A stretch of DNA of 64,000 bases from Pseudomonas fluorescens (GTDB lineage Bacteria; Pseudomonadota; Gammaproteobacteria; Pseudomonadales; Pseudomonadaceae): assembly GCA_902825215.1 (NCBI GenBank), contig LR782234.1, forward strand, positions 3,782,001-3,846,000, read 5' to 3'. Below the pieces are notes generated by a model. That model was not told where the DNA came from, searched no databases, and saw only the letters and a program-made list of their open reading frames with translations. The position numbers were made by a program, and so were the translations under genes. Of this stretch, positions 1 through 9,325 are shown one piece after another (positions within the stretch are counted from its first letter, which is position 1; each line of letters starts with the position of its first letter).

Positions 1-994
1 AGGCGATGGCGGTCATGACGCCGGGGGTGTTCCAGGTCGTGGCCCGGATCACCCGTTCCAGCGCTGGCACCTGCTCGATGGGTGCGGCGATGAAGCCCAC
101 GCGCAGGCCCGTGGCGATATTTTTCGACAGGCCCGAGACGTACACCGTGCGTTCCGGCGCCAGATCGATCAATGCGCGCGGCGGGTTGTCCACCAGAAAC
201 GCGTAGGCCGCATCCTCGATCAATGTCAGATCGTGCCGCCGGGCAATCGCCACCAATTGCTCGCGCTGCACCAATGGCGTCACCCAGCCCAGCGGATTGT
301 GCAGCGTCGGCATGCAGTACACGGCACGCACTGCGCGATGGCGGCAGAGTTTTGCCAGGGCGTCGAGGTCCGGGCCCTGGGCGCCGGACGGGATCGCGAC
401 AATTTCCAGATGCAGTGCTTCGGCCAGGACCTTGAAGCCGGAATAGGTCAACGCGTCAGCGGCGATCACATCGCCGGGCTTGAGCAGCGCCATCAACGTC
501 ACCGCCAGCCCCTGCTGGGCGCCGTTGACGATCAGCACTTGCTCGGCCGAAACCTCAACACCGCGGCTCAGCAAATGCCGGGCGACTGATGCGCGCTCGT
601 GGCCTCGACCGGCGTGGGGTTGATAGCGCAGCAGCGCTTCGAGGTCGCCCGACAAGGCCAATTGGCGCAGCGCTGTGCGCAATAGCTCGGCCTGCCCAGG
701 CAATGACGGGTAGTTGAAATTGAGGTCGATCATGCCGACCGCCACGTCTTTCTGATCGATGCCCTGCCCCGGCGCCAGCAACGTTTCACGGACAAAGGTG
801 CCGCGCCCGGTTTCACCGCTGACCAGGCCCATGGCCTCAAGCTCGGCGTAAACGCGCGAGGCGGTGACCAGCGCCAGCCCTTCCTGCGTCGCCAATTGCC
901 GATGGGTCGGCAAGCGTGTGCCCGGTGCCAGACGCCCCGAACGAATGTCCGCAGCATAAGCGTCGACCAAGGTTTTATAACGGGAGCGTGGCAT
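1..994 (-). CDS. MocR-family regulator (GntR helix-turn-helix fused to aminotransferase fold), 3' end cut by window
   Basis: Translating the minus strand from ATG at 994 gives 331 codons that stay open to the left edge, so the C-terminus is missing. Residues about 1-70 form a GntR-type winged helix (TRLPTHRQLATQEGL, then VTASRVYAELEAMGLVSGETGRGTFV). The rest resembles a fold-type I PLP aminotransferase with NGAQQGL, a HNPLG motif and the probable PLP lysine K291 in the context LSKNIATG. MocR proteins usually act as PLP-responsive regulators of the adjacent divergent gene. Here that gene is the exporter starting at 1086, which suggests control of that gene; this is inference. The effector is unknown. 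Confidence 0.9.
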   Translation of the reverse strand, partial: MPRSRYKTLVDAYAADIRSGRLAPGTRLPTHRQLATQEGLALVTASRVYAELEAMGLVSGETGRGTFVRETLLAPGQGIDQKDVAVGMIDLNFNYPSLPGQAELLRTALRQLALSGDLEALLRYQPHAGRGHERASVARHLLSRGVEVSAEQVLIVNGAQQGLAVTLMALLKPGDVIAADALTYSGFKVLAEALHLEIVAIPSGAQGPDLDALAKLCRHRAVRAVYCMPTLHNPLGWVTPLVQREQLVAIARRHDLTLIEDAAYAFLVDNPPRALIDLAPERTVYVSGLSKNIATGLRVGFIAAPIEQVPALERVIRATTWNTPGVMTAIA

Positions 995-1085
995 GTCGAA
1001 GTGTATCCATGACAATTTTTTGATTGTGCTGATTCTCGGCCCTAGCATCGGCGCAACGCCACTCACTTGTCGAGCGTGACTTCGT
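995..1085. promoter_or_regulatory. Divergent intergenic region between MocR regulator and EamA exporter
   Basis: This 91-base gap must hold both promoters. An inverted repeat ACAAT (1012-1016) and ATTGT (1023-1027) flanks a T run and could be an operator for the MocR protein. This is inference from position; no -35/-10 pair was convincing. Confidence 0.35.
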
Positions 1086-1979
1086 ATGGAACAGACCTCG
1101 CACCTGCCCGCCCCGGCAATGGAAAAAACCAGTGGCTGGATCAACGGTTTCATCGGCGTGCTGATTTTCAGCGGCTCGCTGCCCGCCACACGCCTGGCGG
1201 TGCTGGAGTTCGATCCGGTGTTTCTGACGGTGCTGCGCGCTGCTACCGCCGGGGTGCTGGCCGTGGTTCTGCTGGGGTTGTTCCGCCAACCACGGCCGGC
1301 GCGCAATCAATGGCTGTCGCTGCTGATTGTCGCGCTCGGCGTGGTGCTGGGTTTTCCACTGCTGACCGCGTTGGCACTGCAACACGTAACGTCGGCGCAT
1401 TCGATTGTGTTTGTAGGATTGCTGCCACTGGCCACGGCGATTTTCGGCGTGCTGCGCGGCGGTGAGCGGCCACGTCCAGTGTTCTGGCTGTTTTCGATTA
1501 TTGGCAGTGCGCTGGTGGTCGGTTTCGCCCTGTCGCAAGGTTTGACCGCCTCGCCCATTGGCGACCTGTTGATGCTCGCAGCGATTCTAGCGTGCGGCCT
1601 CGGTTACGCCGAAGGCGCGAAGCTGTCACGTAGCCTGGGTGGCTGGCAGGTGATTTGCTGGGCGCTGGTGCTGTCGTTGCCGCTGATGACGATAACCAGT
1701 GTGTGGCTGGCGCCCGCCTCGTTCGCCACGATCAGTCTGCCTGCGTGGCTGAGCCTGGGCTACGTGTCGCTGTTCAGCATGCTGATCGGTTTCGTGTTCT
1801 GGTATCGCGGCCTGGCTCAGGGCGGGATCGCAGCGGTCGGCCAGTTGCAATTGCTGCAGCCGTTTTTCGGCCTGGCGCTGGCGGCGACCTTGCTGCACGA
1901 ACAGGTCAGCCTCGGCATGCTGGCAGTGACGTTAGGGGTGATTCTCTGTGTCGCCGGGGCGAAAAAATTTGCGCGATGA
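1086..1979 (+). CDS. DMT-superfamily transporter with EamA domains
   Basis: The 297-residue protein is almost entirely hydrophobic and shows the two-repeat, roughly ten-helix layout of EamA/RhaT-type inner-membrane exporters. Glycine-rich helices such as FIGVLIFSGSLPATRLAV open the first repeat; the second repeat begins near residue 155 (GDLLMLAAILACGLGYAEGAKLS) and the protein ends in a basic cytoplasmic tail. Length fits the family (about 290-310). It is transcribed divergently from a MocR regulator, a common pairing for amino-acid or metabolite efflux. The substrate cannot be read from sequence. The ATG at 1086 is kept although its ribosome-binding site is weak; another ATG lies at 1119. 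Confidence 0.88.
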   Translation: MEQTSHLPAPAMEKTSGWINGFIGVLIFSGSLPATRLAVLEFDPVFLTVLRAATAGVLAVVLLGLFRQPRPARNQWLSLLIVALGVVLGFPLLTALALQHVTSAHSIVFVGLLPLATAIFGVLRGGERPRPVFWLFSIIGSALVVGFALSQGLTASPIGDLLMLAAILACGLGYAEGAKLSRSLGGWQVICWALVLSLPLMTITSVWLAPASFATISLPAWLSLGYVSLFSMLIGFVFWYRGLAQGGIAAVGQLQLLQPFFGLALAATLLHEQVSLGMLAVTLGVILCVAGAKKFAR

Positions 1980-2798
1980 TTATTCCAAAGCGGCCTTCCA
2001 TTCGCGCGGACTGAGCCCGGTCTTGCGACGAAACGCCCGGGCCAGTGCCGACGGGCTTTCATAACCGACCTCCTCGGCGATCAGCGCAATCGGCCGCCCC
2101 TCGCGCAGGCGTTTCTGCGCCAGACTGACCCGCCAGCTCAGCAGATAATCGGCCGGCGTCTGCCCAACCACCCGACGAAACTGCTCGGCAAAACCGGCAC
2201 GGGACAGGTTGGCGACTGAGGCCAGCTCGGCCACGCTCCAGGGTTTTTGTGGTTGTTCATGCATCAGGTTCAAGGCCCGGGACAAGCGCGGATCGGCGAG
2301 CCCGGCAATCATTCCGGGCTGTTGCTCGCGGCTGCTGATCAAGTGCCGTAACAGCAAAATCACCAACAATTCGAACAGCCGATCCATCACCGCCACACGG
2401 CCGCAATGGCCTTCGAAGGCTTCCTTGAACAACCATTCGAGAGTGCTGCCCAGTTCGGGAATGTCGGTCAGCTTCAGCACCAGATAATCCGGTAGCGCCG
2501 CCGCAAGCGCATTGCCGGAGCCGCCGTCGAAGGTCAGCGAGGCACAGACCAGCCGGGTGTCCATGGCTTCGTCGGCAAACATTCGATGAGTGAAGGGCCG
2601 GGGGAAAAAGATCAGCGACGGTTCAGTCAGCCGCATCTCACGCTCACGGCCCGGCTGCAACAGCAGCTCGCCCGCCTGCAATAGATGAACATGGCCGACC
2701 GGTTCGTCCTCATGCACGCTGACACCACAAAACGCGCCGCTGTGGAAGGTCCCGGCATTCACGCCGAAATGGCTGAGCAAGGTTGACAGGCGATCCAT
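1980..2798 (-). CDS. AraC-family transcriptional regulator with N-terminal cupin-like domain
   Basis: A 272-residue protein. Residues about 10-140 look like a cupin-type ligand domain, including FPRPFTHRM. The C-terminal 100 residues carry two helix-turn-helix units: WSVAELASVANLSRAGFAEQFRR and IALIAEEVGYESPSALARAFRRKTGLSPREW, the AraC signature. The start at 2798 is preferred over upstream alternatives because GGAG lies six bases before it. It is divergent from the AhpD-like gene at 3072, with a REP pair between them, so it may regulate that gene (inference). The gene abuts the stop of the EamA transporter on the other strand. The inducer is not predictable. Confidence 0.9.
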   Translation of the reverse strand: MDRLSTLLSHFGVNAGTFHSGAFCGVSVHEDEPVGHVHLLQAGELLLQPGREREMRLTEPSLIFFPRPFTHRMFADEAMDTRLVCASLTFDGGSGNALAAALPDYLVLKLTDIPELGSTLEWLFKEAFEGHCGRVAVMDRLFELLVILLLRHLISSREQQPGMIAGLADPRLSRALNLMHEQPQKPWSVAELASVANLSRAGFAEQFRRVVGQTPADYLLSWRVSLAQKRLREGRPIALIAEEVGYESPSALARAFRRKTGLSPREWKAALE

Positions 2799-2856
2799 GG
2801 ACGACTCCGGCTTTGTTGGCTGCTTGGGGTGTTGCAATGCTGGTTCTAAGTCGACA

Positions 2857-2927
2857 CTTTCGCGAGCAGGCTCGCTCCCACCTTGAAATGCATGCTTCCT
2901 GCGGGAGCGAGCCTGCTCGCGAAGGCG
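2857..2927. repeat. Inverted REP pair (REPIN), GCGAGC/GGCTCGC class
   Basis: Two oppositely oriented copies of the REP core lie at 2857-2882 and 2901-2927, separated by about 18 bases, which is a shorter loop than in the other pairs of this window. The left copy contains the intact 14-mer AGGCTCGCTCCCAC at 2868-2881. Confidence 0.85.
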
Positions 2928-3071
2928 GCCGCCCAGTCGATGAATCTTCCGAGCGCTGATCTAGACGATCTGCAGCATATCCTCGACGATTTGCCGCCAA
3001 GGCACCAGTCTCTCTCAATAACATGGCCTCCATCCCCGGCGCACTTCGCACCGGTACTTCGGAGAATCACC

Positions 3072-3590
3072 ATGAGCCGCATCAACGCTATCAGCCTCGA
3101 CACCGCCACCGACGCCACCCGCCCAGTGCTGGAAGGCGTGAAAAAGAAAATCGGCTTTCTGCCGAATCTGTTTTCCACATTGGCCAAGGCGCCGGTCGCC
3201 CTCGACACTTATGTGCAGGCTTCGGCGATCCTCGGCAAGACCTCGCTGAGCGCCCAGCAAAAAGAAGCGGTGTACCTCGCCACTTCGCAAGTCAACGGTT
3301 GCGACTACTGCCTGGCAGCGCACACCCTGTTCGCCGGCAAGGCCGGACTGTCGGCCGAAGACATCGTCGCCGCCCGTCACGGCGAACTCAACGCTTACGC
3401 CGCCCTCGCCCGCCAATTGGTCGAAACCCGCGGCCACTTGAACGATGAACAGATTGCTGCCGCCCGCGCCGCCGGTATCGACGACGTGAAAATCATTGAA
3501 GTGATCGCATTGGTAGCGGTGCAGACGTTGACCAACTATCTGAACAACACCGCGCTGACGGACATCGACTTCCCCGCCATCGACGCGTGA
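3072..3590 (+). CDS. AhpD-like / carboxymuconolactone decarboxylase family protein
   Basis: A 172-residue protein with the family's redox motif CDYCLAAH near residue 77, the CxxCxxxH arrangement that carries peroxidase or disulfide chemistry in AhpD-like proteins. Length fits peroxidase-related CMD proteins (about 150-190). The ATG at 3072 follows GGAG at 3061. The gene is divergent from an AraC regulator, a frequent arrangement in Pseudomonas where the regulator controls the AhpD-like gene. A role in peroxide or thiol stress is expected from the family; the real substrate is unknown. Confidence 0.88.
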   Translation: MSRINAISLDTATDATRPVLEGVKKKIGFLPNLFSTLAKAPVALDTYVQASAILGKTSLSAQQKEAVYLATSQVNGCDYCLAAHTLFAGKAGLSAEDIVAARHGELNAYAALARQLVETRGHLNDEQIAAARAAGIDDVKIIEVIALVAVQTLTNYLNNTALTDIDFPAIDA

Positions 3591-3779
3591 TAAAAAGTCA
3601 GCAACAACGCCGTGGCGAGGGAGCGATACCCTCGCCACAAATCGTTTCGTGCGCTGCATCGTGGCATGATGCGCACAGGTCCGGATCCACCGCTGGCCAA
3701 CACCACGCCGGTGCTCTGAAACCAAACACCGGCACGAGGGTCTTCTTCACATGCTGACGTCAGGATAGACAAGATCCCC

Positions 3780-6011
3780 ATGAAAGACTGGTTGCAGGAC
3801 AACGGCGCAATGGCCGAGCAGATTCGACGTCACGATTGGGCGAACAGCCCGCTCGGTCCGTTGGAGCGCTGGCCCGATGTGCTCAAGACCACTGTCTCGC
3901 TCTGCCTCGCCTCGCACTTCCCCCAAGCGATCATTTGGGGACCGGAACTGATCACTTTGTACAACGACGCGTTTGTGCCGATTCTCGGCGACAAGCCCGA
4001 CGCATTGGGTCGCCCCTTCAGCGATATCTGGAAAGAAGCCTGGAGCGAGATCAGCCCCATTGCCGATGCGGCCTACGCCGGACGCGCCACCTATATCGAA
4101 AACTTCGCGCTGATGATCGAGCGTGGCCGCGGCCCCGAGCAGGCCTATTTCACCTTCTGTTACAGCCCGATTCGCGACTCTCTTGGCAATGTCGTCGGAA
4201 TGATCGACACCGTCACCGAAACCACGCAGACCGTCCACCTCAATCAGCGCCTGGTGGTCCTCGATGCGATCGGCAAGGCGGTGACCAACGCCACTGACGC
4301 CCAGGACATTCTGGCGACGAGCACGCGGCTGATGGTCGAGCAGTTGCAACTGTCCAATTGCGCCTACGCCGACATGGATGCCGACGAAGACGGCTTCACC
4401 ATTCGCGGCGACTACGCGGCGCCGGGCTCGCCGAGCATCGTCGGCCATTATCAGTTGCGCGATTTCGGCAAAAAAGCCGTGACCCTGCTGCGTGCCGGCA
4501 AGCCGCTGATCATCCATGACAATCGCAGCGAACTGCCGCCGGAAGAATCGGCGACGTTCCAGGCCATCGGCATCACGGCGACCATCTGCATGCCGCTGAT
4601 CAAGCAAGGTCGCTTGACCGCATTGATGGCCATTCACGACAAGGCGCCGCGAGTCTGGTCGGACTTCGAGCAAGCGCTGCTGAGCGAAGTGACCGAACGT
4701 TGCTGGGCGCACATTGAGCGGGTCCGCGCCGACGCCAGCGTGCGCGAAGGCCTGAACGCGCTGGCCGAACTCAACGCCACGCTGGAACAGCGGGTCGAAG
4801 AGCGCAGCCTGCGCCTGGCCCATGCCGAATCAGCGTTGCGCCAGTCGCAAAAACTCGAAGCCATCGGCCAGCTCACCGGCGGCGTCGCGCATGACTTCAA
4901 CAATCTGCTGACGATCATTCGCTCGTCGGTGGATTTTCTGCGCCAGCCCAATCTTTCCGAAGAGCGCCGCCAGCGTTATATGCGTGCGGTGTCGGATACA
5001 GTTGAACGCGCTTCCAAGCTGACCAGCCAGTTGCTCGCCTTTGCCCGTCGCCAGCCGCTCAATCCGCAGGTGGTCGATGCCGGCGAGCGTCTGGAAAACA
5101 TCGGCGAAATGCTCGAATCGGTCACCGGTGCGCAAATCCATGTGTGCGTTGAACGGCCCGATCATCCCTGCTATATCCGCGTCGACCTGAGTCAGTTCGA
5201 GACGGCGCTGATCAACATTGCACTCAACGCCCGTGATGCCATGAACGGTCAGGGGCTGCTGAAGCTGCGCCTGGAATGCAACAAGGCACTGCCAGCGATT
5301 CGCGGCCACGCCAGCTCCGGCGGGCAGTTTGTGTCGATTGCTCTGGCGGACAGTGGCCCTGGCATTGATGCGAAGACCCTTGAACATATCTTTGAACCGT
5401 TCTTCACCACCAAAGATGTCGGCAAAGGCACCGGGCTGGGCTTGTCGCAAGTGTTCGGCTTTGCCAAGCAATCGGGCGGCAACGTCGACGTGTCCAGCGT
5501 GCTCGGTGAAGGTTCGGAGTTCACCCTGTACCTGCCACAGGTGCCTGCCAGCGAAGTGGAATGCAACGATGCGGCGGACGATGACGACGCAGAGCCACTG
5601 CACGAAATGCGTCGGGTGCTGGTGGTCGAGGACAATCTTGAGGTGGGCCGCTTTGCCAATCAGATTCTGCAGGACCTGGGCTACGAGACGGTCTGGGCGA
5701 CCAACGCCGAGGAAGCGCTGCAACTGGCCGGTGCCGACGCCATGGGCTTCGATGCGGTGTTTTCCGACGTGGTGATGCCGGGCATCACCGGCGTCGCACT
5801 CGCCAAGGAGCTGCGCCGACGCCGCCCGGATCTGCCGGTGATTCTGACGTCCGGCTACAGCGAAGAGCTGGCGCGCAGCGGTTACGAGGGGTTCGAGTTC
5901 ATCGCCAAGCCCTACTCCGCCGATCAGGTCTCGCGCATTCTCGGCAAGACCTGGCTCAAGGACACGAACTGTGAAGGTTCAGTCGTGATCGACGCCGGCA
6001 CGCTTGAGTAA
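3780..6011 (+). CDS. Hybrid sensor histidine kinase / response regulator (PAS-GAF-HisKA-HATPase-REC)
   Basis: A 743-residue soluble protein with no obvious membrane segment. A PAS-like domain covers about residues 20-150 and a GAF-like domain about 170-310. A short coiled coil (RVEERSLRLAHAESALRQ) leads into HisKA with the phospho-acceptor H371 in GGVAHDFNNLL. HATPase_c follows (N box with NIALNARDAM, G boxes with DSGPGID and GKGTGLGLSQV). A C-terminal receiver begins near VLVVEDNLEVG, with probable phospho-Asp D663 in FSDVVMPG. It probably senses a cytoplasmic signal. No partner regulator is adjacent, so it is an orphan hybrid kinase. Its last 33 bases overlap the convergent SulP gene. Confidence 0.93.
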   Translation: MKDWLQDNGAMAEQIRRHDWANSPLGPLERWPDVLKTTVSLCLASHFPQAIIWGPELITLYNDAFVPILGDKPDALGRPFSDIWKEAWSEISPIADAAYAGRATYIENFALMIERGRGPEQAYFTFCYSPIRDSLGNVVGMIDTVTETTQTVHLNQRLVVLDAIGKAVTNATDAQDILATSTRLMVEQLQLSNCAYADMDADEDGFTIRGDYAAPGSPSIVGHYQLRDFGKKAVTLLRAGKPLIIHDNRSELPPEESATFQAIGITATICMPLIKQGRLTALMAIHDKAPRVWSDFEQALLSEVTERCWAHIERVRADASVREGLNALAELNATLEQRVEERSLRLAHAESALRQSQKLEAIGQLTGGVAHDFNNLLTIIRSSVDFLRQPNLSEERRQRYMRAVSDTVERASKLTSQLLAFARRQPLNPQVVDAGERLENIGEMLESVTGAQIHVCVERPDHPCYIRVDLSQFETALINIALNARDAMNGQGLLKLRLECNKALPAIRGHASSGGQFVSIALADSGPGIDAKTLEHIFEPFFTTKDVGKGTGLGLSQVFGFAKQSGGNVDVSSVLGEGSEFTLYLPQVPASEVECNDAADDDDAEPLHEMRRVLVVEDNLEVGRFANQILQDLGYETVWATNAEEALQLAGADAMGFDAVFSDVVMPGITGVALAKELRRRRPDLPVILTSGYSEELARSGYEGFEFIAKPYSADQVSRILGKTWLKDTNCEGSVVIDAGTLE

Positions 6012-7424
6012 CTTCTTGCAGCGCTCCGACAGATGAAACACCTGCAAATGCTTGCCGGCCTTGGCGTAGCGTTCGCGCAGGGTTTTCAACGCGGCGATTG
6101 CTGAATAATCGACGAAGCTCAGATGCCGGCAATCCAGCGTCACGCGGGCCGGGTCATTGGCCGGGTCGAACTGGTTCAGGAACGGCGTGGTCGAGGCGAA
6201 GAACAACGTGCCGTGCAAGCGATAGAGCTTGCTGCCGTCGGCTTCCAGATGCTCGTCGGCGTACAGTTCGCGCGCCTGCTGCCAGGCGAAGTTGAGCGCA
6301 GCAATAACGATGCCGCAAAGCACGGCAGTGGCCAGATCGGTGAACACGGTGATGGTGGTCACAGCGATGATCACCAGCACATCGTTGAACGGCACTTTGT
6401 TGATTACTCGCAACGATGCCCAGGCAAAGGTCTGCTGCGACACCACGAACATCACGCCGACCAGCGCCGCCAGCGGAATCCGCTCGATCAGCGGCGACAG
6501 GAACAGAATGAACAACAGAATCAGCACGCCCGCGACCACCCCGGACAACCGTCCGCGCCCGCCGGAACTGAGGTTGATCACCGTCTGGCCGATCATCGCG
6601 CAACCGCCCATGCCGCCGAATGCACCCGAGACCATGTTCGCCGCGCCGAGCGCCACGCACTCGCGATCCGGGTAGCCGCGGGTTTCGGTGATTTCGTCAG
6701 TGAGGTTGAGGGTCAGCAGGGTTTCCAGCAGGCCAACCAGCGCCATCAGGATTGCGTAAGGCGCGATGATGCGCAGGGTTTCGAGATTCCACGGGATGTC
6801 CGGCAGCGCGAAAGTCGGCAAGCCACCGGCAATATGCGCCATGTCGCCGAGGGTGCGGGTCGGCAAACCGAACACATAGACCAGCAGACCGACACCAAGG
6901 ATCGCCACCAGCGCCGGCGGCACCGCACGGGTCAGGCGCGGCAGGACGTAGACGATGGCCATGGTCAGCAGCACCAGACCGGTCATCAGATACAACGGCG
7001 TGCCGCTGAGCCAGTCTTCACCGCTCTTGAAATGCTCCAGCTGCGCCAGGGCAATGATGATCGCCAGGCCGTTGACGAACCCCAGCATCACCGGGTGCGG
7101 CACCATGCGCACCAGTTTGCCCAGGCGCAGCAGCCCGAACGCCATCATGATCAGACCGCCGAGCAGCACCGTCGCCAGCAGATACTGCACGCCATGCTGC
7201 ACCACCAGCGCCACGATCACCACGGCCATCGAGCCTGCGGCGCCGGACACCATGCCCGGCCGCCCACCGAACAACGCCGTCAGCGTACAAATGATGAACG
7301 CGCCATACAGGCCCATCAGCGGATTGAGGTGCGCCACCAGCGCGAATGCAATGCATTCGGGCAACAGGGCAAACGAGGTAGTGAGTCCGGCCAGGACATC
7401 GGCGCGCAGACGAATCGGTTTCAT
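5979..7424 (-). CDS. SulP-family inorganic anion transporter with C-terminal STAS domain
   Basis: The 481-residue protein starts with the SulP signature region (LRADVLAGLTTSFALLPECI, then NPLMGLYGAFI and a GRPGMVSGAAGSMAVV segment) and has about ten to twelve membrane helices. A STAS domain occupies roughly residues 400-481 (ARVTLDCRHLSFVDYSAIAAL). SulP carriers move sulfate, bicarbonate or dicarboxylates across the inner membrane; the substrate cannot be told here. No carbonic anhydrase gene is attached. The 3' end overlaps that of the hybrid kinase tail to tail by 33 bases, so the two transcripts must be partly antisense. Confidence 0.92.
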   Translation of the reverse strand: MKPIRLRADVLAGLTTSFALLPECIAFALVAHLNPLMGLYGAFIICTLTALFGGRPGMVSGAAGSMAVVIVALVVQHGVQYLLATVLLGGLIMMAFGLLRLGKLVRMVPHPVMLGFVNGLAIIIALAQLEHFKSGEDWLSGTPLYLMTGLVLLTMAIVYVLPRLTRAVPPALVAILGVGLLVYVFGLPTRTLGDMAHIAGGLPTFALPDIPWNLETLRIIAPYAILMALVGLLETLLTLNLTDEITETRGYPDRECVALGAANMVSGAFGGMGGCAMIGQTVINLSSGGRGRLSGVVAGVLILLFILFLSPLIERIPLAALVGVMFVVSQQTFAWASLRVINKVPFNDVLVIIAVTTITVFTDLATAVLCGIVIAALNFAWQQARELYADEHLEADGSKLYRLHGTLFFASTTPFLNQFDPANDPARVTLDCRHLSFVDYSAIAALKTLRERYAKAGKHLQVFHLSERCKKLLKRAGVDHD

Positions 7425-7579
7425 GGCTTACCTGACTGAGCGGCCGACGCGGCGACCGCAGGTGTTCGGAAAAAGAGGGGGGCGAATGTTACGGAATTGT
7501 TCCGTGTCGGGCCAGTGATCGCTGACAGGTGTCGACCCGGACCTTATGCTGGGGCTTCCTTTTTTCAATCGAGTTCAAC

Positions 7580-7879
7580 ATGTCGTCATCTTTGACCGCC
7601 CGCGAAGTTTGTCAGCGTCTTCGCGAAGCGGCGCTGGGCGTATTGACGCTCAAGGTCTGCGAAGGGCCTGACGCGATGGGGCTGATGAGCGTTGATATCG
7701 ACGGCTGGCGCCTGCTGCTGGATTTTGCCGATCAACGATTGCATCACTGTGAATACGCCTGCAGTCCTGAAGGTAATGAGGGCGCGCTCGAGACGTGGCA
7801 GCGTTATGGCATGGATCCGGTAAGCCTGCTCAGTACCTGGGAACTGGCACAGGTTGAGTGTTTGTTGCAGAACAAATGA
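7580..7879 (+). CDS. Small conserved Pseudomonas protein of unknown function
   Basis: A 99-residue soluble protein beginning MSSSLTAREVCQRLREAALG. It has no signal peptide and no recognisable catalytic motif; it is acidic and rich in Cys/Trp/His for its size (HHCEYACSPEGNEG). I recall similar short proteins scattered in Pseudomonas genomes but cannot assign a function. The start at 7580 gives a compact frame; the ribosome-binding site is weak. It is divergent from the SulP gene and lies 71 bases before a lipoprotein gene that has its own promoter. Confidence 0.65.
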   Translation: MSSSLTAREVCQRLREAALGVLTLKVCEGPDAMGLMSVDIDGWRLLLDFADQRLHHCEYACSPEGNEGALETWQRYGMDPVSLLSTWELAQVECLLQNK

Positions 7880-7885
7880 ACAAGA

Positions 7886-7914
7886 TTGCCCAATGATGGC
7901 ACAGTGCCCATAAT
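7886..7914 (+). promoter_or_regulatory. Sigma-70-type promoter for the lipoprotein gene at 7951
   Basis: TTGCCC at 7886-7891 and CATAAT at 7909-7914 are separated by 17 bases. It lies 37 bases before the GTG start. Confidence 0.55.
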
Positions 7915-7950
7915 TCGCCCCCCCTTTAGATACATACGCAAGGAATTGCC

Positions 7951-8496
7951 GTGAAGAAGTCTCTGTTGCTGCTCCCGATGCTGGCGCTGTTGCTGCAAGG
8001 GTGTGGCATGACCATGACCCGCTACGAGCCGAGCTACGAAAACGTGCAGAAGCTCAAGCAAACCCCACCATTGAATGCGATCAGCAACCCGCAAGTCAGC
8101 GCCGAATCCGGTGAAGGTTCGCTGGTGGTTCGCGCCAATCCGGTTCGCTCCCCATCCGGCAGCATCCCGGCGCATATCCAGGACGCAATCACTGAAGAAC
8201 TGCGCAAGGCCGGCTTGCTCGACCCTCAGGCTCAGCGTCACTTGAACGTTCTGGTGGTGAAAAATGAACTGTCCGCCGGCATGGGCACGGGCGATGGCAA
8301 GCTGGCTGCCCGCTTCACCCTGCTCAAAGGCAATGACGTGGTGTACGACGCAACCAAGACCGTCAGCAGCCAATGGAGCAGCAGCTTCTTCGGTTTCATT
8401 GCGATTCCGAACGCAGTCAATGCTTACAACCCGATGTTGCGTGACCTGCTGAAAGATTTGTACAGCGATCCACAATTCATTCAGGCGTTGAAATAA
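7951..8496 (+). CDS. Putative lipoprotein of unknown function
   Basis: A 181-residue protein with a lipoprotein signal peptide: a KK-positive N-terminus, a leucine-rich core and lipobox LLQGC with lipidated Cys18. The mature part has a patterned alpha/beta domain (VRSPSGSIPAHIQDAITEELRKAG; LVVKNELSAGMGTGDGKLAARFTLLKG) seen in small envelope lipoproteins that I cannot assign to a named family. The start codon is GTG at 7951, preceded by AAGGA. The gene ends just before a perfect hairpin shared with a second lipoprotein gene on the other strand. Location at the inner or outer membrane is unclear; the residue after Cys is Gly. Confidence 0.75.
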   Translation: MKKSLLLLPMLALLLQGCGMTMTRYEPSYENVQKLKQTPPLNAISNPQVSAESGEGSLVVRANPVRSPSGSIPAHIQDAITEELRKAGLLDPQAQRHLNVLVVKNELSAGMGTGDGKLAARFTLLKGNDVVYDATKTVSSQWSSSFFGFIAIPNAVNAYNPMLRDLLKDLYSDPQFIQALK

Positions 8497-8502
8497 CCGT
8501 TG

Positions 8503-8534
8503 AAAAAAGAGCCGCAATTGCGGCTCTTTTTTTT
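8503..8534. terminator. Bidirectional rho-independent terminator between two convergent lipoprotein genes
   Basis: The self-complementary stem centred on GCCGCAATTGCGGC is flanked by A and T runs, so it works on both strands. Confidence 0.85.
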
Positions 8535-8538
8535 GGCG

Positions 8539-9174
8539 TTACGCTCGTGGGATTCGGGTTTCGAGTGCCGAATACTTGAGATTTTTGTTATCTACCATTT
8601 GCTTCAGCAACGCGTTGACCTGACGGGTGAACGTGTCATTCACCGCCTCAGCCGGAGTGTTGCCCATCAACGGAATGAACCAGATGCCGATCCACGTGCC
8701 GACCGCATCGTGGTTGCTGGCGGTGGTCAGGGGCTGACCCGTTCCATCCTGTGCTTCAAGGCTCATGGTGTACTGATCGGTGCCGTACGCCGGAATCACG
8801 CCCAGACTGAGACCACCGATGAAGGCCAGCACCATCGAACCGGCATTCGGCGGATGGTTGTACATCTTCAGACGCAGGCTGTAATCGCCTGGCTGTTTCT
8901 GAAATTCGTCCAGAGTGACGCGACCGAACAGGCCGGAGTCAGTGAGGATTTTCTGCAACTGCGGTTTAAGTTGCTCACGCGCTTGTGGCACTTCCACGGC
9001 GGAGGCACTTTTCGGCTCGCCCTGATAGAAGTCGAAATCCACGTAGACGTTTGGCTTGTTGGCGTAGCTGGCCATCGACGGCATGGTCACCGGTGCCACT
9101 TCGTCTTTAGTGAAACTGGCACAACCGCCCAGCGCAAGTACCAGCCCCAGCGCGAGTATTTTCCCGAATTGCAT
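8539..9174 (-). CDS. Putative lipoprotein of unknown function
   Basis: A 211-residue protein. The ATG at 9174 is chosen over the longer frame because GGGACGGA sits just upstream and the resulting N-terminus is a proper lipoprotein signal (MQFGKILALGLVLALGGC, Cys18). The mature part has a domain with NVYVDFDFYQGEPKSA near its start and a hydrophobic glycine-rich hairpin (GSMVLAFIGGLSLGVIPAYG) followed by WIGIWFIPLMG. The overall plan (lipobox, alpha/beta domain, hydrophobic loop) resembles the convergent lipoprotein at 7951, so they may be related. Function unknown. Confidence 0.75.
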   Translation of the reverse strand: MQFGKILALGLVLALGGCASFTKDEVAPVTMPSMASYANKPNVYVDFDFYQGEPKSASAVEVPQAREQLKPQLQKILTDSGLFGRVTLDEFQKQPGDYSLRLKMYNHPPNAGSMVLAFIGGLSLGVIPAYGTDQYTMSLEAQDGTGQPLTTASNHDAVGTWIGIWFIPLMGNTPAEAVNDTFTRQVNALLKQMVDNKNLKYSALETRIPRA

Positions 9175-9325
9175 GATATCCGTCCCTATGTGTACACAAA
9201 CAAATGATGGCATTACGCCTCCAGCGTGAAGGCCGGGCGGATTCTAGAGAGTGCTGTGGCTGCGGGAAAGCCTGAAAGCAGAAATTTGACGAAAAATATT
9301 TGGCGCATTGCAGATGGGATGCCCG

